From Planctomycetaceae bacterium (GTDB lineage Bacteria > Planctomycetota > Planctomycetia > Pirellulales > Lacipirellulaceae), in contig PABB01000052.1 in assembly GCA_002702655.1 (NCBI GenBank), positions 1-34,058 on the forward strand: 34,058 bases of DNA. The letters run 5' to 3'. Under the pieces are notes generated by a model. The model had not been told where the DNA came from. It ran no database searches and saw nothing but the letters and a program-made list of their open reading frames with translations. This document shows, one piece after another, positions 7,945 to 16,923 of the stretch. The position numbers were made by a program, and so were the translations under genes. Numbering within the stretch: position 1 is the stretch's first letter; the number at the start of each line of letters is the position of its first letter.

Positions 7945-8142
7945 AACATCGCGTCTGGTTTGCACGTCGGCTTCGAAGGCAACGGAACGCTCCGTGTCGA
8001 AGCAGGCGCGGAGTTCGTGGGCCGCATCGTCCGCCTCGGTGAAAAATTGGGCTCAACGGGAGCTGCTACTGCCACAGGCGACAGTTCCCTGTGGCGGATC
8101 AACGGCGGAGTTATCATCGGCACTGAAGGTCGCGGGATACTC
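7945..8142 (+). pseudogene. Fragment of a T5SS/PEP-CTERM-type beta-repeat surface protein
   Basis: In the frame of the transposase fragment, the sequence reads LHVGFEGNGTLRVEAGAEF, then VRLGEKLGSTGAATATGDSS, then GGVIIGTEGRGIL. This alternation of VGxxGxGTLxVxxGA and GxxxGSTGxATxTG units is typical of the passenger repeats of autotransporter-like and PEP-CTERM-associated proteins. Only about one and a half repeats remain, with no start, signal peptide or C-terminus. It is probably the relic of a surface protein cut by IS activity. After 8142 no protein similarity is recognisable up to the end of the SGNH gene. Confidence 0.6.
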
Positions 8143-8398
8143 CGCCAAACCTCCAGAGCCCGCGTCAGGACGGTCCTTGCGCACTGGTCTCGAGAATTCT
8201 CGCCGAAATCCTCGCTCCAGGCGGATCGAGGTCCTGGAGCCGGTCGCCGGATGCGATTCTCTCTGGAACACCGAAGCAGGTTCAGGGTCGCGCGTCGCGG
8301 GCCGGCCGGAGGCACGGCTTTCCGTTGCGCCGACCGGGAGCGGCCGGCGGCCATCGAGGAAGCGAGCAAAAGGAATCGGCACATTCCGGGCGGTCGCT

Positions 8399-9301
8399 TC
8401 AAGTCTCGCTCGTCTTCTTGGGGGACTTTGAGAGGCCGGTGATCGATTCAAGCGGTCGCTTCGCGAGAATCAGCAACCCGGCTATGATCACGGCAACCAG
8501 TCCGTAAACTACTGGCGTTACCGGACGGGAATCGGCCGAAGCGGTGACGGAGGCCAAGACGCCGTCGAGGTACGTTTTGCGGTCCGACGGCAGGTCTTCA
8601 AAGCCAACGGCACTGAACGGCTGATCCAGCGCAAACCTCATGAGGTTGTGGACCAGGTAGCGGCCGCTGGCGTCATCCGAGTCGGACTCGCCGGTCCCCA
8701 TGTGGATGTCGTCGCGGTACAGCTCGTCGAACGAATCGTAGGGCGCCTGGCCGTTCTCGATGTCGTGGTAGATGAGATCGAGCGCGTCGGCAGTCCGCGT
8801 GAAGCGAATCTTGCGATCCGGGTCGATCGCGCGCAGCCGTTTTGCCAAGTCGGCGAAGAATGCGGGGCTGCGGGTCCACTCCGCCCCTTCCGTTGGCGAG
8901 TCGGTCGTATGGTACTCGCTTTCGAACTGGATGTGCGGCGCCCATGCCTGGTGAATGATCAAGATGGCGTTGGGCTGCATCGCCATCCACTGCGAAATCA
9001 CCGCGACGTTGTTCGCCACGCTGTCGTCGTGCGGTTGCACCGCGAGATACTTGTACTGCTTCGCCGACAACGCACCGGGCCACAGCGTCGACGTGGCGAC
9101 GCAGGGGGCATCGGGGTTGGCGTAGATGTACGGCAAAGACACGTCGCAATCGACGTGGTAGTCAACAGTCCCGTCCATCAGCGCGGGCACGGCGTCCCGG
9201 GTGAGGGAGTTGCCAATCAGCATGGCATCGTCGCGTGCCGAATCAGCGCGGACGACTGCAGCCTGCAAGAGCACGAAGAGAATCACTGCGAGTTGTCGCA
9301 T
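8399..9301 (-). CDS. Membrane-anchored SGNH/GDSL-hydrolase-like protein
   Basis: A signal peptide (1-19, cut near VRADS) is followed by an SGNH-like fold. Block I is MLIGNSLTRD, with Ser32 as candidate nucleophile, and the late block is RDDIHMG, with Asp197 and His200 as the candidate D-x-x-H pair. This matches the GNS-type variants seen in DUF4886-like esterases. Residues about 262-280 (VVYGLVAVIIAGLLILAKR) form a C-terminal membrane segment followed by a basic 20-residue tail. There is no PEP, so it is not a classical PEP-CTERM signal. The expected role is deacylation or sulfate/acyl ester turnover on surface glycans, an inference from family only. It stands alone, with IS debris downstream and about 490 bp of non-coding DNA upstream. 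Confidence 0.8.
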   Translation of the reverse strand: MRQLAVILFVLLQAAVVRADSARDDAMLIGNSLTRDAVPALMDGTVDYHVDCDVSLPYIYANPDAPCVATSTLWPGALSAKQYKYLAVQPHDDSVANNVAVISQWMAMQPNAILIIHQAWAPHIQFESEYHTTDSPTEGAEWTRSPAFFADLAKRLRAIDPDRKIRFTRTADALDLIYHDIENGQAPYDSFDELYRDDIHMGTGESDSDDASGRYLVHNLMRFALDQPFSAVGFEDLPSDRKTYLDGVLASVTASADSRPVTPVVYGLVAVIIAGLLILAKRPLESITGLSKSPKKTSET

Positions 9302-9788
9302 CGTCGGTGTCTATGAGTCCATTGTCGCCGGGGTGGGCAGGCGAGGGCGTTGAACCCTCACGATACCCCATGCCAAGGAGAGGCTCCAGGAGCCTACGTT
9401 GAGATGCGGCAAAGGCACGGACGTCGGGCGCCGAAGCCGCTAGCAGTCTTGACTGTGTCGCCACGCCACGCACCGCGAGCAGTCGTCAATTCCGCACACA
9501 AGGGCGGGGACAAACTAAGCCGCCCGAGACACTCACACTGGATCCGCGGCCAGCCGCATGACGCTGGCCAGAGGGGGTGGTTGCAATGAAGCAGGTCAGG
9601 CCGGCGAGTCGATGCACGAAATGGACAGGCCGTCCCGACTCGGAGTGACGAAGGCGTGCGTAAGGCGATCCTGGGTGGCATGGCCGCCGGTAAGTTCCCG
9701 TTGCGAGAGCAGGAAGCTTGTCCGATGCCCTCTGCTCACAACGGAACGCCGCCGTGAGCGTGACGTTTCAATCGCAAACGCCCGCGCT
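9302..9788. other. Intergenic region, no gene seen
   Basis: This 487-bp stretch separates the start of the SGNH gene from the end of the O-antigen ligase gene, both on the minus strand. A short near-perfect palindrome (aggctccaggagcct, 9381-9395) is present without a T-tract. No supportable gene, tRNA or terminator was found. Confidence 0.5.
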
Positions 9789-12326
9789 TTAGGGGGCCGC
9801 GTCGGGCTCGACCAACACGCTCCACTCGCCGATCAGCCGGGTGGCTTGCGCGTTTTCGGGACGCAGCCGCAGCACAATGCGGAGTTCGCGGATGGCCTCT
9901 TCGTATTGCTGTTGGGCGGCCAGTTGGCGGGCGAGTTGGATCCGCCACGAAGTCTGGGCGTAGTCGAGGCTCAGGGCCCGGCGGAAGTTGTTGATCGCGG
10001 CGTCGCCGTCGCCGGCGGCGGCGTCCGCGGCGGCGAGCGCGGCCAGTTCGTTGGCGCTGGCCTCGCCGGCGGCGGCGCGGGCGCGGAGGACGTCGACCCG
10101 CCGGGCGCGGGCCGCGGCGGCGACCTCGGCGAAGTCGGGCTGCTCGCGCACATATTGCGCCAACGCGTAAAGCCGATTGGGATCGTCGCCGGCCAGCTCC
10201 AACGCCCACTCCGGCCGCTGGAGATCTTCCAGGTAGATGCGGATGACTTCGGGGTAATAGCCCGGGGCCAGCTGGACGGCCCGATCCAACAGCGCGTGGG
10301 CCTGCTCGAGGTCGCCGTCGCGGAAGGCGAGCTGGCCGGCCACCAGCGTGGCGGGGGGATCGTAGGGCGCCAGGCGGACGGCGCGACGGACCAACTCGGC
10401 GCCCGCGTCATCGCCAAGGGTGTACCGCACTTGGCCTTCCAGGGCCATGGGCGGACCGTAGGTCGGCGCCAGGACGCGGACCTGCTGCAGATCGGCGGCG
10501 AGCTGCTCCGCGGCGGCGACCAATTCTTCGTCCGGGCCGGCGGCCTCGGGCGCGGCAAACGCCCCCTGCAGCGCGTCCCAGCGGTAGGCGTTGAGCCAGT
10601 AGCCGTACTCGATGTTGCGGGGGGCCCACGCGGCGGCCTGCTCGGTCGTGGCCAGCAGGTTGCCGAAGTCGTCGGCCGTGGCCTCCTCCGGGGCGTCGGC
10701 AATCCGTTGATTGAAGCCGACGGCGGCCCACCACCAGTTCTCCGCGACGTAGGCGCGGTAGCCACCCCACAGGTTCACGGCCCACGCGACCGCCAGGACC
10801 AACCCGACCGGGAGCGTGCGCAGGGCGGCTTGCGGCGCCGCCAGATCGGCGGCGAGCGGCTTGCCGTTCGCGCGGCGTTCCAGGCGGGTCAGCGCGATCA
10901 GCAGCCCCAGCGCCGTGGCGGTCAGGGCGAACACCGCGGGGATGCGTTGGCCGAAGTCGGACGTGCTGTGAATGGCGACCGCGATCAAACCGAGCGTCAG
11001 GCCGAACACGGCCTGCGAGGCGCTGCGGCGGCTGCGGCGGAGCAGGGGCCAGGCGAGCGCGGCGGCGGCGGCGATCAGGGCGACGACAATCGCGGCGCCG
11101 ATCAGGCCGGTCTCTTCCAGCAATTGGGCGTAGTCGTTGTCGGCGTTTTCGGCGATCGCCGCCATCACGGCCGTATCGAATTGGGGAAAGACGACGGCGT
11201 GGGCGTCCCAGCCGGCGCCCCACACGGGGAACGCTTGCCACGCCCGCAGCACGCCCAGCGTCAGCTCCCAGCGGTCGTCGACGTACCGCGAATCCTCGAG
11301 CGTGGCCAGCCGTTCGTAGACGTCGTCAAACGCGGTCACCAGCAGGACCGCGAACAGGGCCAGGGGGGCGACGCCGAGGACCCACCCGCGCGAGCTGAGG
11401 ATGCCGCGTCGCCAGAGCAGGGTGCCGGTGATGACCGCGGCGACGGCCAGCGACATGGCGCCGTTGCGGCTCATCGAGGTCAGCACCGCCAGAGCGCAGA
11501 CGGTCATGCCGACCAGCAGCCAGCCGTGATCGGCGAGGGCCGCGTAAAAGCGGCCGGCAAGATCAGTCGGCGCCCAGTCGGAGAAGCCGCGCTGCTCGCG
11601 GACGGCGGCGGTGGCCGAGGTCCGCACCCGCACCAGCCACAGCGCCAGGCCGAACCCCAGCGACAGATTCATGAACTGGGAGAAGTGGCTGTAGTTGACG
11701 AAGCTGCCGGCGGTGACGATCCGCGCGCCGGGTTCGCCGATATTCCAGTAGATTTGGGTGGCGAAGGTGGCGATCTGCGCCAGGGCCAGCAAGGCTTCGG
11801 CCAGGCCGATGACGAACACCGCGGTGAGCAGGCGACGCACTGACTCAGTCGAGCGGTAGGAGACGGCCACGACGAAGACCAGCGCCGCGGCGCAGGCGAG
11901 CAGTCGCATACGGCGGGCGGTGGCGCCGGGGTGCAGGCTCAGCGCGATCGTTGCCGGCTGTTCATCCAGGTCGGCCAGATTCTCCGTATAGGCGGCCGCG
12001 TTGGCGGGGGCGACCGCCGCGACCACGCCGCGGGGCAGCGGCAGGGCCTGCAGCGCGGCGAGCAGCACCAGGGCGAGGACGGCGACCATGAGCACGACGC
12101 TCGCCTTGCCGGGCATCCGCCACGCGCCCGTCTGCACGGCGCGGTAGGCGGCCAACAGGCTCAGCACGGCGCACCCGACCTGCAGCGTCAACTCGCTCCA
12201 GGCTTCCACGGCGCCGAAGGCGAAGGGCAAGAACGCGAGCAGCGCGTAGAGCAGGCCCTCGATCACCGCATCGAGGCGGCTGACCACGGCGAGCGATTCC
12301 AGCGGAAGAGTGCGACTGCGGGGCAT
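9789..12326 (-). CDS. O-antigen ligase/polymerase (Wzy_C type) with C-terminal TPR domain
   Basis: The 845-residue protein has about 12 membrane segments in its first 500 residues, with the Wzy_C/O-antigen ligase pattern: a periplasmic entry GSFVNYSHFSQFMN (about 207-220), Arg287 in SMSRNGAMSL, and GAGWDAHAVVFP (about 370-381) leading to NADNDYAQLLEETGLIG (about 394-410). The C-terminal third (about 560-835) is Ala/Glu-rich helical repeats of TPR character, for example APYDPPATLVAGQLAF and DLEQAHALLDRAVQLAPG. Family members join or transfer undecaprenyl-linked glycans outside the inner membrane; the TPR part may bind partners. It is the third gene of the kinase-phosphatase-polymerase set. The ATG has no Shine-Dalgarno sequence, and a heptamer repeat array ends just upstream. 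Confidence 0.9.
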   Translation of the reverse strand: MPRSRTLPLESLAVVSRLDAVIEGLLYALLAFLPFAFGAVEAWSELTLQVGCAVLSLLAAYRAVQTGAWRMPGKASVVLMVAVLALVLLAALQALPLPRGVVAAVAPANAAAYTENLADLDEQPATIALSLHPGATARRMRLLACAAALVFVVAVSYRSTESVRRLLTAVFVIGLAEALLALAQIATFATQIYWNIGEPGARIVTAGSFVNYSHFSQFMNLSLGFGLALWLVRVRTSATAAVREQRGFSDWAPTDLAGRFYAALADHGWLLVGMTVCALAVLTSMSRNGAMSLAVAAVITGTLLWRRGILSSRGWVLGVAPLALFAVLLVTAFDDVYERLATLEDSRYVDDRWELTLGVLRAWQAFPVWGAGWDAHAVVFPQFDTAVMAAIAENADNDYAQLLEETGLIGAAIVVALIAAAAALAWPLLRRSRRSASQAVFGLTLGLIAVAIHSTSDFGQRIPAVFALTATALGLLIALTRLERRANGKPLAADLAAPQAALRTLPVGLVLAVAWAVNLWGGYRAYVAENWWWAAVGFNQRIADAPEEATADDFGNLLATTEQAAAWAPRNIEYGYWLNAYRWDALQGAFAAPEAAGPDEELVAAAEQLAADLQQVRVLAPTYGPPMALEGQVRYTLGDDAGAELVRRAVRLAPYDPPATLVAGQLAFRDGDLEQAHALLDRAVQLAPGYYPEVIRIYLEDLQRPEWALELAGDDPNRLYALAQYVREQPDFAEVAAAARARRVDVLRARAAAGEASANELAALAAADAAAGDGDAAINNFRRALSLDYAQTSWRIQLARQLAAQQQYEEAIRELRIVLRLRPENAQATRLIGEWSVLVEPDAAP

Positions 12327-12330
12327 GGCG

Positions 12331-12394
12331 AATTGGTGACTGGTGATTAGTGATTGGTGACTAGTGAATAGTGATTGGTGATTGGTGATTGGTG
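12331..12394 (+). repeat. Tandem heptamer array, arm 1 (ATTGGTG-like)
   Basis: About nine degenerate copies of a 7-base unit (attggtg, actggtg, attagtg, actagtg, aatagtg) run in tandem and end in a G-run. The array is complementary to the array at 12471-12516. It begins only four bases from the ligase start codon. Confidence 0.85.
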
Positions 12395-12470
12395 GGGGGA
12401 GGCGTAGTGAGAGTAGCGAAGGCGTTGCTTCGGTTCGTTGGACTTTCGTGAGTCGTGAGACTTCAATGAC

Positions 12471-12516
12471 TCATCACCAGTCACCAGTCACCAGTCACCA
12501 GTAACCAGTCACCACT
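12471..12516 (+). repeat. Tandem heptamer array, arm 2 (ACCAGTC-like)
   Basis: About six copies of accagtc, one with accagta, run in tandem and are the reverse complement of units in arm 1. The arms are separated by about 76 bases. The TGA stop of the phosphatase gene (12509-12511) lies inside this array. Confidence 0.85.
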
Positions 12517-13288
12517 CCTTGATCCATTGGCCGGCGAGGATTCGCTGGGGGGTGTCGTCGACGAGGCGCGCGGCGAGGTCTTCGCTGAACGCTTCGGCGA
12601 GCAGCTGGCGGGCGGCGGTGCGGCGGGGGGGCCGGCGGCGGGTGTCGTGGGCGTCGGTGGCGACCAGCGCCGCCAGGCCCTCGTCGACCAGCCGCCAGGC
12701 GACCGCGCGGGCCGTGCGGCCGAAGTCGCCCAGTAGGCTGCCGGCGGTGATTTGCAGGAGGGCCCCGGCGTCGACCCACGCGGCCAACCGCCGCTGCGAT
12801 TGGGCCAGATACCGGTGTCGCTCGGGGTGCGTCATGATGGTTTGAATGCCGCGGTCGGCGAGTTGCTCGATCGTGCCCAGCGGGTCGAGGTAGCTGGAGT
12901 GGGGCAACTCAAGCAGCAGATGCGTGCCAGCGTCGGCGACCGTGAGCACTTGCCCCTCGTCAACGAGCTGCGGCAGCCGCTCGTCAATCCGCACGTCGCC
13001 GCCGGGGAGGATCCGCAGCGGCAAATCGCCCAGGGCCGCGGACAGTTCGACCACGGCGGCGCGGATCTCCGGTCCGTCGTTGTCGAGATCGTACGGGCCC
13101 AGTTGGTGCGGCGAGGCGATGACCGTGCCGATGCCGTCGGCGGCCAAGGCTGCGCACAGGGCGCGCGACTCGTCGAGCGTCTGCGGCCCGTCGTCCAGGC
13201 CGGGTAGGACATGGCAGTGCAGATCGACGCCGCCGGGCGGCGGGGCCGATGCGGAGCGGGCGGCTGGCGAGGGGGCGGGATCGTTCAT
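12509..13288 (-). CDS. PHP-type protein-tyrosine phosphatase (CpsB/CapC/YwqE-like)
   Basis: The preferred start is the ATG of MNDPAPSP at 13288; an in-frame GTG eight codons upstream is possible. Counting from that GTG, PHP metal-binding motifs are all present: DLHCHVLPGLDDG (His32, His34, Asp40), SPHQLGPY (His69), LLLELPHSS (Glu135), THPERHRYL (His162) and ATDAHDT (Asp220, His222). These Mn-dependent enzymes dephosphorylate the tyrosine cluster of BY-kinases and so set polysaccharide chain export. It lies directly downstream of the kinase, about 135 bp away, supporting that pairing. Its stop codon is formed by a heptamer repeat that continues into the spacer before the ligase gene. Confidence 0.9.
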   Translation of the reverse strand: MNDPAPSPAARSASAPPPGGVDLHCHVLPGLDDGPQTLDESRALCAALAADGIGTVIASPHQLGPYDLDNDGPEIRAAVVELSAALGDLPLRILPGGDVRIDERLPQLVDEGQVLTVADAGTHLLLELPHSSYLDPLGTIEQLADRGIQTIMTHPERHRYLAQSQRRLAAWVDAGALLQITAGSLLGDFGRTARAVAWRLVDEGLAALVATDAHDTRRRPPRRTAARQLLAEAFSEDLAARLVDDTPQRILAGQWIKEW

Positions 13289-13422
13289 GCCAGTGGCTGG
13301 CCGCGCAAGCACTGGGGAGCACGCTTACGCTCGGATGAGGAGGACGAACGTCCCCGAGGCGGCGGGATCGCGATTAAGAGGAGCGGGGGCTGCCGCCCCC
13401 GGATAGCAGAGAGCGGAAAATC

Positions 13423-15681
13423 TTACTCCGTTTCGGCGGCCACCGGTTCGATGACGCGGCTCTTCTTGCGGCGACCGCTGGGCAGCGGCTCGTCGGCGAC
13501 GGGGTCGCCGTAACCGCCGTAGCCATAGCCGCCGTAGCCGTAACCGCCGCCGTAGCCGTAGCTGCCCGCGCCTCGCATAGGCACGCCGTTGACGACGACC
13601 CCCAGACGCTTGGCGCGGACTTGCCACAGTTCGTTCCGGGCGGCCTGGCACAGCCGGCGGGTGGCCCGCTCCGCTCGCAGCACCAGCAGCGTCGCGTCGC
13701 TCATGGCGGCGATGACCCGGGCGTCGGCGACCGGCATGACCGGCGGCGAATCGATGATCACGCGATCAAACTGTTCGCTGAGCGACGTGACCAAATCCGC
13801 GAAGTAGCCGTTGTTGAGCAATTCCACCGGGTGCGACGGGACGGGGCCGCTGGTGATCACGGTCAGGTTGTCCACGTCGGTCGCTTGCATCGCGTCGGCC
13901 GCGGGGCGCCGGTCGGCGAGCAACGTCGACAGGCCGATCTCCGTGGACAGCCCGAAGGTGACGTGCTGGCGGGGTTTACGCATGTCGGCGTCGATCAACA
14001 GCGTCCGCTGGCCGGCGCGGGCCATGGCGATGGCCAGGTTGCTGGCCACGGTGCTCTTGCCGTCGCCGGCGGTCGGGGACGTGACGCAGACGGCCCGCAC
14101 GTCGGGTCCGCCCAGGCCGAAGTGGAACGAGGTCCGCAGCGTCCGCACCGCCTCGCTGAAGGCGGCCCGGGGGGCGTTGACCAGCATCATGCCGGCCTCG
14201 GCGCGATTCTTGACGCCGGGCGCCAACGGGATGGCGCCGACCAGCGGCAACTGCAGCGCTTCGCCGATCTCGTCGGCCGACTTGAGGCGATGGTCCAACA
14301 GATTGCGGAGCCAGCCCAAACCAAAGCCCATCAGCGAGCCGAGCATGACGCCCGCGGCGAGGAATTTTGGCCGGCTCGGGTAGCTCGGTTCGAGCGCCGG
14401 CAGCGCGACCTCCATAATATTGACTTTGGTGGCGCCGACCTTTTCGGTCAGGTTGACCTCTTTGATCTGTTCGTCGACCAACTCGTTTTCGCTTTCGCTG
14501 CGCTCGATGGCTTCCTGCAAGCTGGCGAGCTTGAGGGCCAGGGCGCTGACCTGCTTGGCCTCGCTGAACTGACGGTCGTAGCTCCGCTGCAGTTCAGCGT
14601 ATTTATGCTCGAGCAGCTCGTAGGCGCTCTTCACCGAGTCGACGTAGGCGGCGATCATCGTGGCGCGGTTCTCCGCGATTTCGGCCTGTTTCTCGGCCAG
14701 CCGCAGTTGCAGCGTCTCCAGCGAGGTCAACAGCACCTCGACGCGGGGGTGGCCTTCGCCCCAACGAGATTGTTCGGCCACGATCTGCATTTCGATCGCT
14801 TGCACCTGCTCCTGCAGGGCAAGCACCGAACGCTCTTCGAGCGTATCGACCGGCTTGCCGTCCATGGCCATGTCGGCCAGCAGGGGCCGCAGCGTGGGCG
14901 ACTCGTACATCCGCTGCACGCGGTTGTGCAGCGCCTTGGCTTCCAACAGTTCGATCTCGGTTTCGTTCAGCTCGTTGGTCAGCGCTGAGAAGCGGTCGCT
15001 GACGATGTCGCTGCTGCGGACCTGCACGGCCAGTTCGGGGTGCGCATTGCGAAAGTCGTCGAGCGCGGTCTGCGCGGCGTCCAACTCGGCCTGGCGGTCG
15101 CGCTTCTCCTCGCGGAGGATGTTGAGCAGTTCCAGGGCGCTGTCCTGGTAGTCGCCGGCGTACTTGGAGACGTAGGCGTCGACCACCGCGTTGACCAGCT
15201 GGGCCGCTTCCTCAGGGTCGGGCAACTCCAGAGAGACGGTGATGATTTCGTTGTCGGCGCCGACCTGAATTGCGAGTCCTTCATAAAGCATGCCGACGGG
15301 GCTGTCGGAGTCGCGAACCGCCTGCAATTGCGCCATGCCGGGCGCTTCCAGCGCGGCGGCCAGCACGGGAGTCGAGCGGAGCATCTCCGCTTGCGTATAG
15401 AGAAAGCCCTTCGATTGCGAGAGCCCCATGCCCGAGTCGATAATCTGCGGCATGTTCCGCTCGACGTAGAGCTTGGAGAAGCTGGTGTAGCGGGGCGTGG
15501 CCCGCTGCAACAGGACCCAGCTCACGGCGCCGCCCAGGATCATGAACAGGAGGATGAGCCAGCGGCTGCGCCAGGCGATGGCGAGCAGGTTGACTTCGCT
15601 TCCAGCGGCGGACGGGGGCCCGGGGCGGCTCTCGACCGGCGGGGCGAAGGGGTCCGTCTCAACCAGGGAATTGGGCGACAT
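13423..15681 (-). CDS. Wzz-type polysaccharide copolymerase / BY-family tyrosine autokinase
   Basis: The fused architecture is typical of proteobacterial Wzc-like proteins. A Wzz domain has membrane segments at about 40-58 and 438-460 around a long periplasmic coiled coil (about 185-410). A cytoplasmic kinase follows, with Walker A SPTAGDGKST (535-544), Walker A' LLIDADMRKP (561-570) and Walker B VIIDSPP (641-647). The tail 706-725 alternates Tyr and Gly and holds seven tyrosines (708, 710, 714, 716, 719, 721, 724), the expected autophosphorylation cluster. It controls chain length and export of the surface polysaccharide. It heads the minus-strand set kinase-phosphatase-ligase, and its upstream region is shared with the divergent NusG-like gene. 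Confidence 0.93.
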   Translation of the reverse strand: MSPNSLVETDPFAPPVESRPGPPSAAGSEVNLLAIAWRSRWLILLFMILGGAVSWVLLQRATPRYTSFSKLYVERNMPQIIDSGMGLSQSKGFLYTQAEMLRSTPVLAAALEAPGMAQLQAVRDSDSPVGMLYEGLAIQVGADNEIITVSLELPDPEEAAQLVNAVVDAYVSKYAGDYQDSALELLNILREEKRDRQAELDAAQTALDDFRNAHPELAVQVRSSDIVSDRFSALTNELNETEIELLEAKALHNRVQRMYESPTLRPLLADMAMDGKPVDTLEERSVLALQEQVQAIEMQIVAEQSRWGEGHPRVEVLLTSLETLQLRLAEKQAEIAENRATMIAAYVDSVKSAYELLEHKYAELQRSYDRQFSEAKQVSALALKLASLQEAIERSESENELVDEQIKEVNLTEKVGATKVNIMEVALPALEPSYPSRPKFLAAGVMLGSLMGFGLGWLRNLLDHRLKSADEIGEALQLPLVGAIPLAPGVKNRAEAGMMLVNAPRAAFSEAVRTLRTSFHFGLGGPDVRAVCVTSPTAGDGKSTVASNLAIAMARAGQRTLLIDADMRKPRQHVTFGLSTEIGLSTLLADRRPAADAMQATDVDNLTVITSGPVPSHPVELLNNGYFADLVTSLSEQFDRVIIDSPPVMPVADARVIAAMSDATLLVLRAERATRRLCQAARNELWQVRAKRLGVVVNGVPMRGAGSYGYGGGYGYGGYGYGGYGDPVADEPLPSGRRKKSRVIEPVAAETE

Positions 15682-16162
15682 GGCGGGGGCGGCCAGGGGT
15701 GCAGCAGGTCAAAGGCGAGGGCGCCGGCGAGGCGGTCGCCCCGCGCACGGGTGGGCGGCGAAGCGACTTGGTTCAATCTACACAGGCGCCCCGCGGCGGA
15801 CAAACGTTCTGCCCACGCGGGCTCGGGAAAATGTGGGACGGGAAGCGGGTTTTGCGGGGTGTAGCGGTCAACGGAACTATGCGCCCGCAAGGATGGGACG
15901 GCGGGCCCGGAAGGGGCGTGTTTGCTGCGGGCCGGGGGTGGGGTAGGCTTGGTGGGCGGCGGGGGCGTTCGCGGCATGGCCGCGACGCGAACGCGCCGAA
16001 GTCATCACGCCCCCACCCGCGCACGGTCGTTTGGTGGGCGCAGGCGCCCGCTGCAGGAAAAGCCAGTGGTGGTGGCACGTGAACAAGGTAACAGTGGCAC
16101 GGACCAGCAGTGCGCGTTCGGACCTGGCAGCTCACCGGCTTTCTTTGGCGAGGGACTGGACG
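15682..16162. other. Divergent control region between the kinase and NusG-like genes
   Basis: This 481-bp stretch should carry promoters for both genes. Open frames crossing it are GC-driven and have no protein features. I found no convincing sigma-70 or sigma-54 promoter or JUMPstart/ops motif by eye. Confidence 0.45.
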
Positions 16163-16768
16163 ATGTTGGCGATGAAAGACAATCCGCCGATGACGCTTCC
16201 CGAGGGGGGGCCGTTGGCCGATGTGCCGGCGCCGTGGCGGGTGGCGTACACCAAGACGCGGCAAGAAAAGGCGCTGGCCTGGGACTTGTGCCGTCGCGGG
16301 ATTCCCTACTTTCTGCCGATGGTGCTGCGCGAGACGTCGTCGGGGGGCCGGCGGCGGAAGAATCTGCATCCGCTGTTCGCCTCGTACGTGTTCTATGCGG
16401 CCGACGACGAGACTCGGTTGGCCGTGCTGAAGACCGAGCGGATCGTGAGTCACGTCGATGTCACGCCGGCCGAGCAGCCGCAGTTTCGCCGCGAGATTAC
16501 GGCGCTGGAACTGGGCCTGCGGACCGCGCCCGCGGCGTTCGAGCTGCAGCCGCAACTGGCTGCGGGCGACCGGGTGCGGGTGACCGGCGGGCCGATGAAG
16601 GGGCTGGAAGGGACGCTGGTGCGGGCCAACCGGGTGAGCAAACTGTGTCTGAGCGTGACGGCCCTGGGGGCGAGCGCCTTGGTGGAAATCCATGGCGATC
16701 TGGTCGAGCCGGCGGAGGGGTCGGTCGAGGAGACGCGCCCCGGGACGATTGAGTACCAGGTGGGGTAG
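16163..16768 (+). CDS. NusG/RfaH-like transcription antitermination protein
   Basis: The chosen ATG (16163, MLAMKDNPP) follows agggac about nine bases upstream; the frame is open 44 codons further but that part looks non-coding. The 201-residue protein has an NGN domain (about 25-120) with WRVAYTKTRQEKALAWDL, the RNA-polymerase-binding fold of NusG. A KOW domain follows (about 135-161), with AGDRVRVTGGPMKGLEGTL. Specialised NusG paralogues beside polysaccharide operons (RfaH, LoaP, UpxY types) promote full-length transcription of long gene clusters. Its position divergent from the kinase genes fits such a role, but which of the operons it serves cannot be read here. Confidence 0.88.
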   Translation: MLAMKDNPPMTLPEGGPLADVPAPWRVAYTKTRQEKALAWDLCRRGIPYFLPMVLRETSSGGRRRKNLHPLFASYVFYAADDETRLAVLKTERIVSHVDVTPAEQPQFRREITALELGLRTAPAAFELQPQLAAGDRVRVTGGPMKGLEGTLVRANRVSKLCLSVTALGASALVEIHGDLVEPAEGSVEETRPGTIEYQVG

Positions 16769-16923
16769 GGGGCGTTTGTCGAGACGAAGCGAACGGGCAA
16801 TTGGTAGTTATGCGCTAAGATGCGGGCGGTAGTGTCCCGTGCGTTCTCGTCATGAAATGTCGCGGGCGCGACGCTGGGGTTCGACAGTGAGAAGTCGCGA
16901 AAAGCCGTGATTCGCTGCCCGCG

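Noticed and set aside
9381-9395. Palindrome aggctccaggagcct as a terminator
   Set aside because: The loop is a single base, no T-tract follows on either strand, and it lies upstream of the nearest gene start.
9558-11843. Long plus-strand open frame of 761 codons
   Set aside because: It is antisense to the O-antigen ligase gene, has Gly/Arg/Gln-rich low-complexity content typical of high-GC shadow frames, and shows no domain.
12331-12516. Heptamer arrays as a CRISPR array
   Set aside because: Units are seven bases with no spacers and the two arms are inverted, so this is a tandem microrepeat and not a CRISPR.
13621-14988. Plus-strand open frame of 455 codons
   Set aside because: It is antisense to the tyrosine kinase gene, whose Walker motifs and Tyr cluster are unmistakable; the composition is that of a shadow frame.
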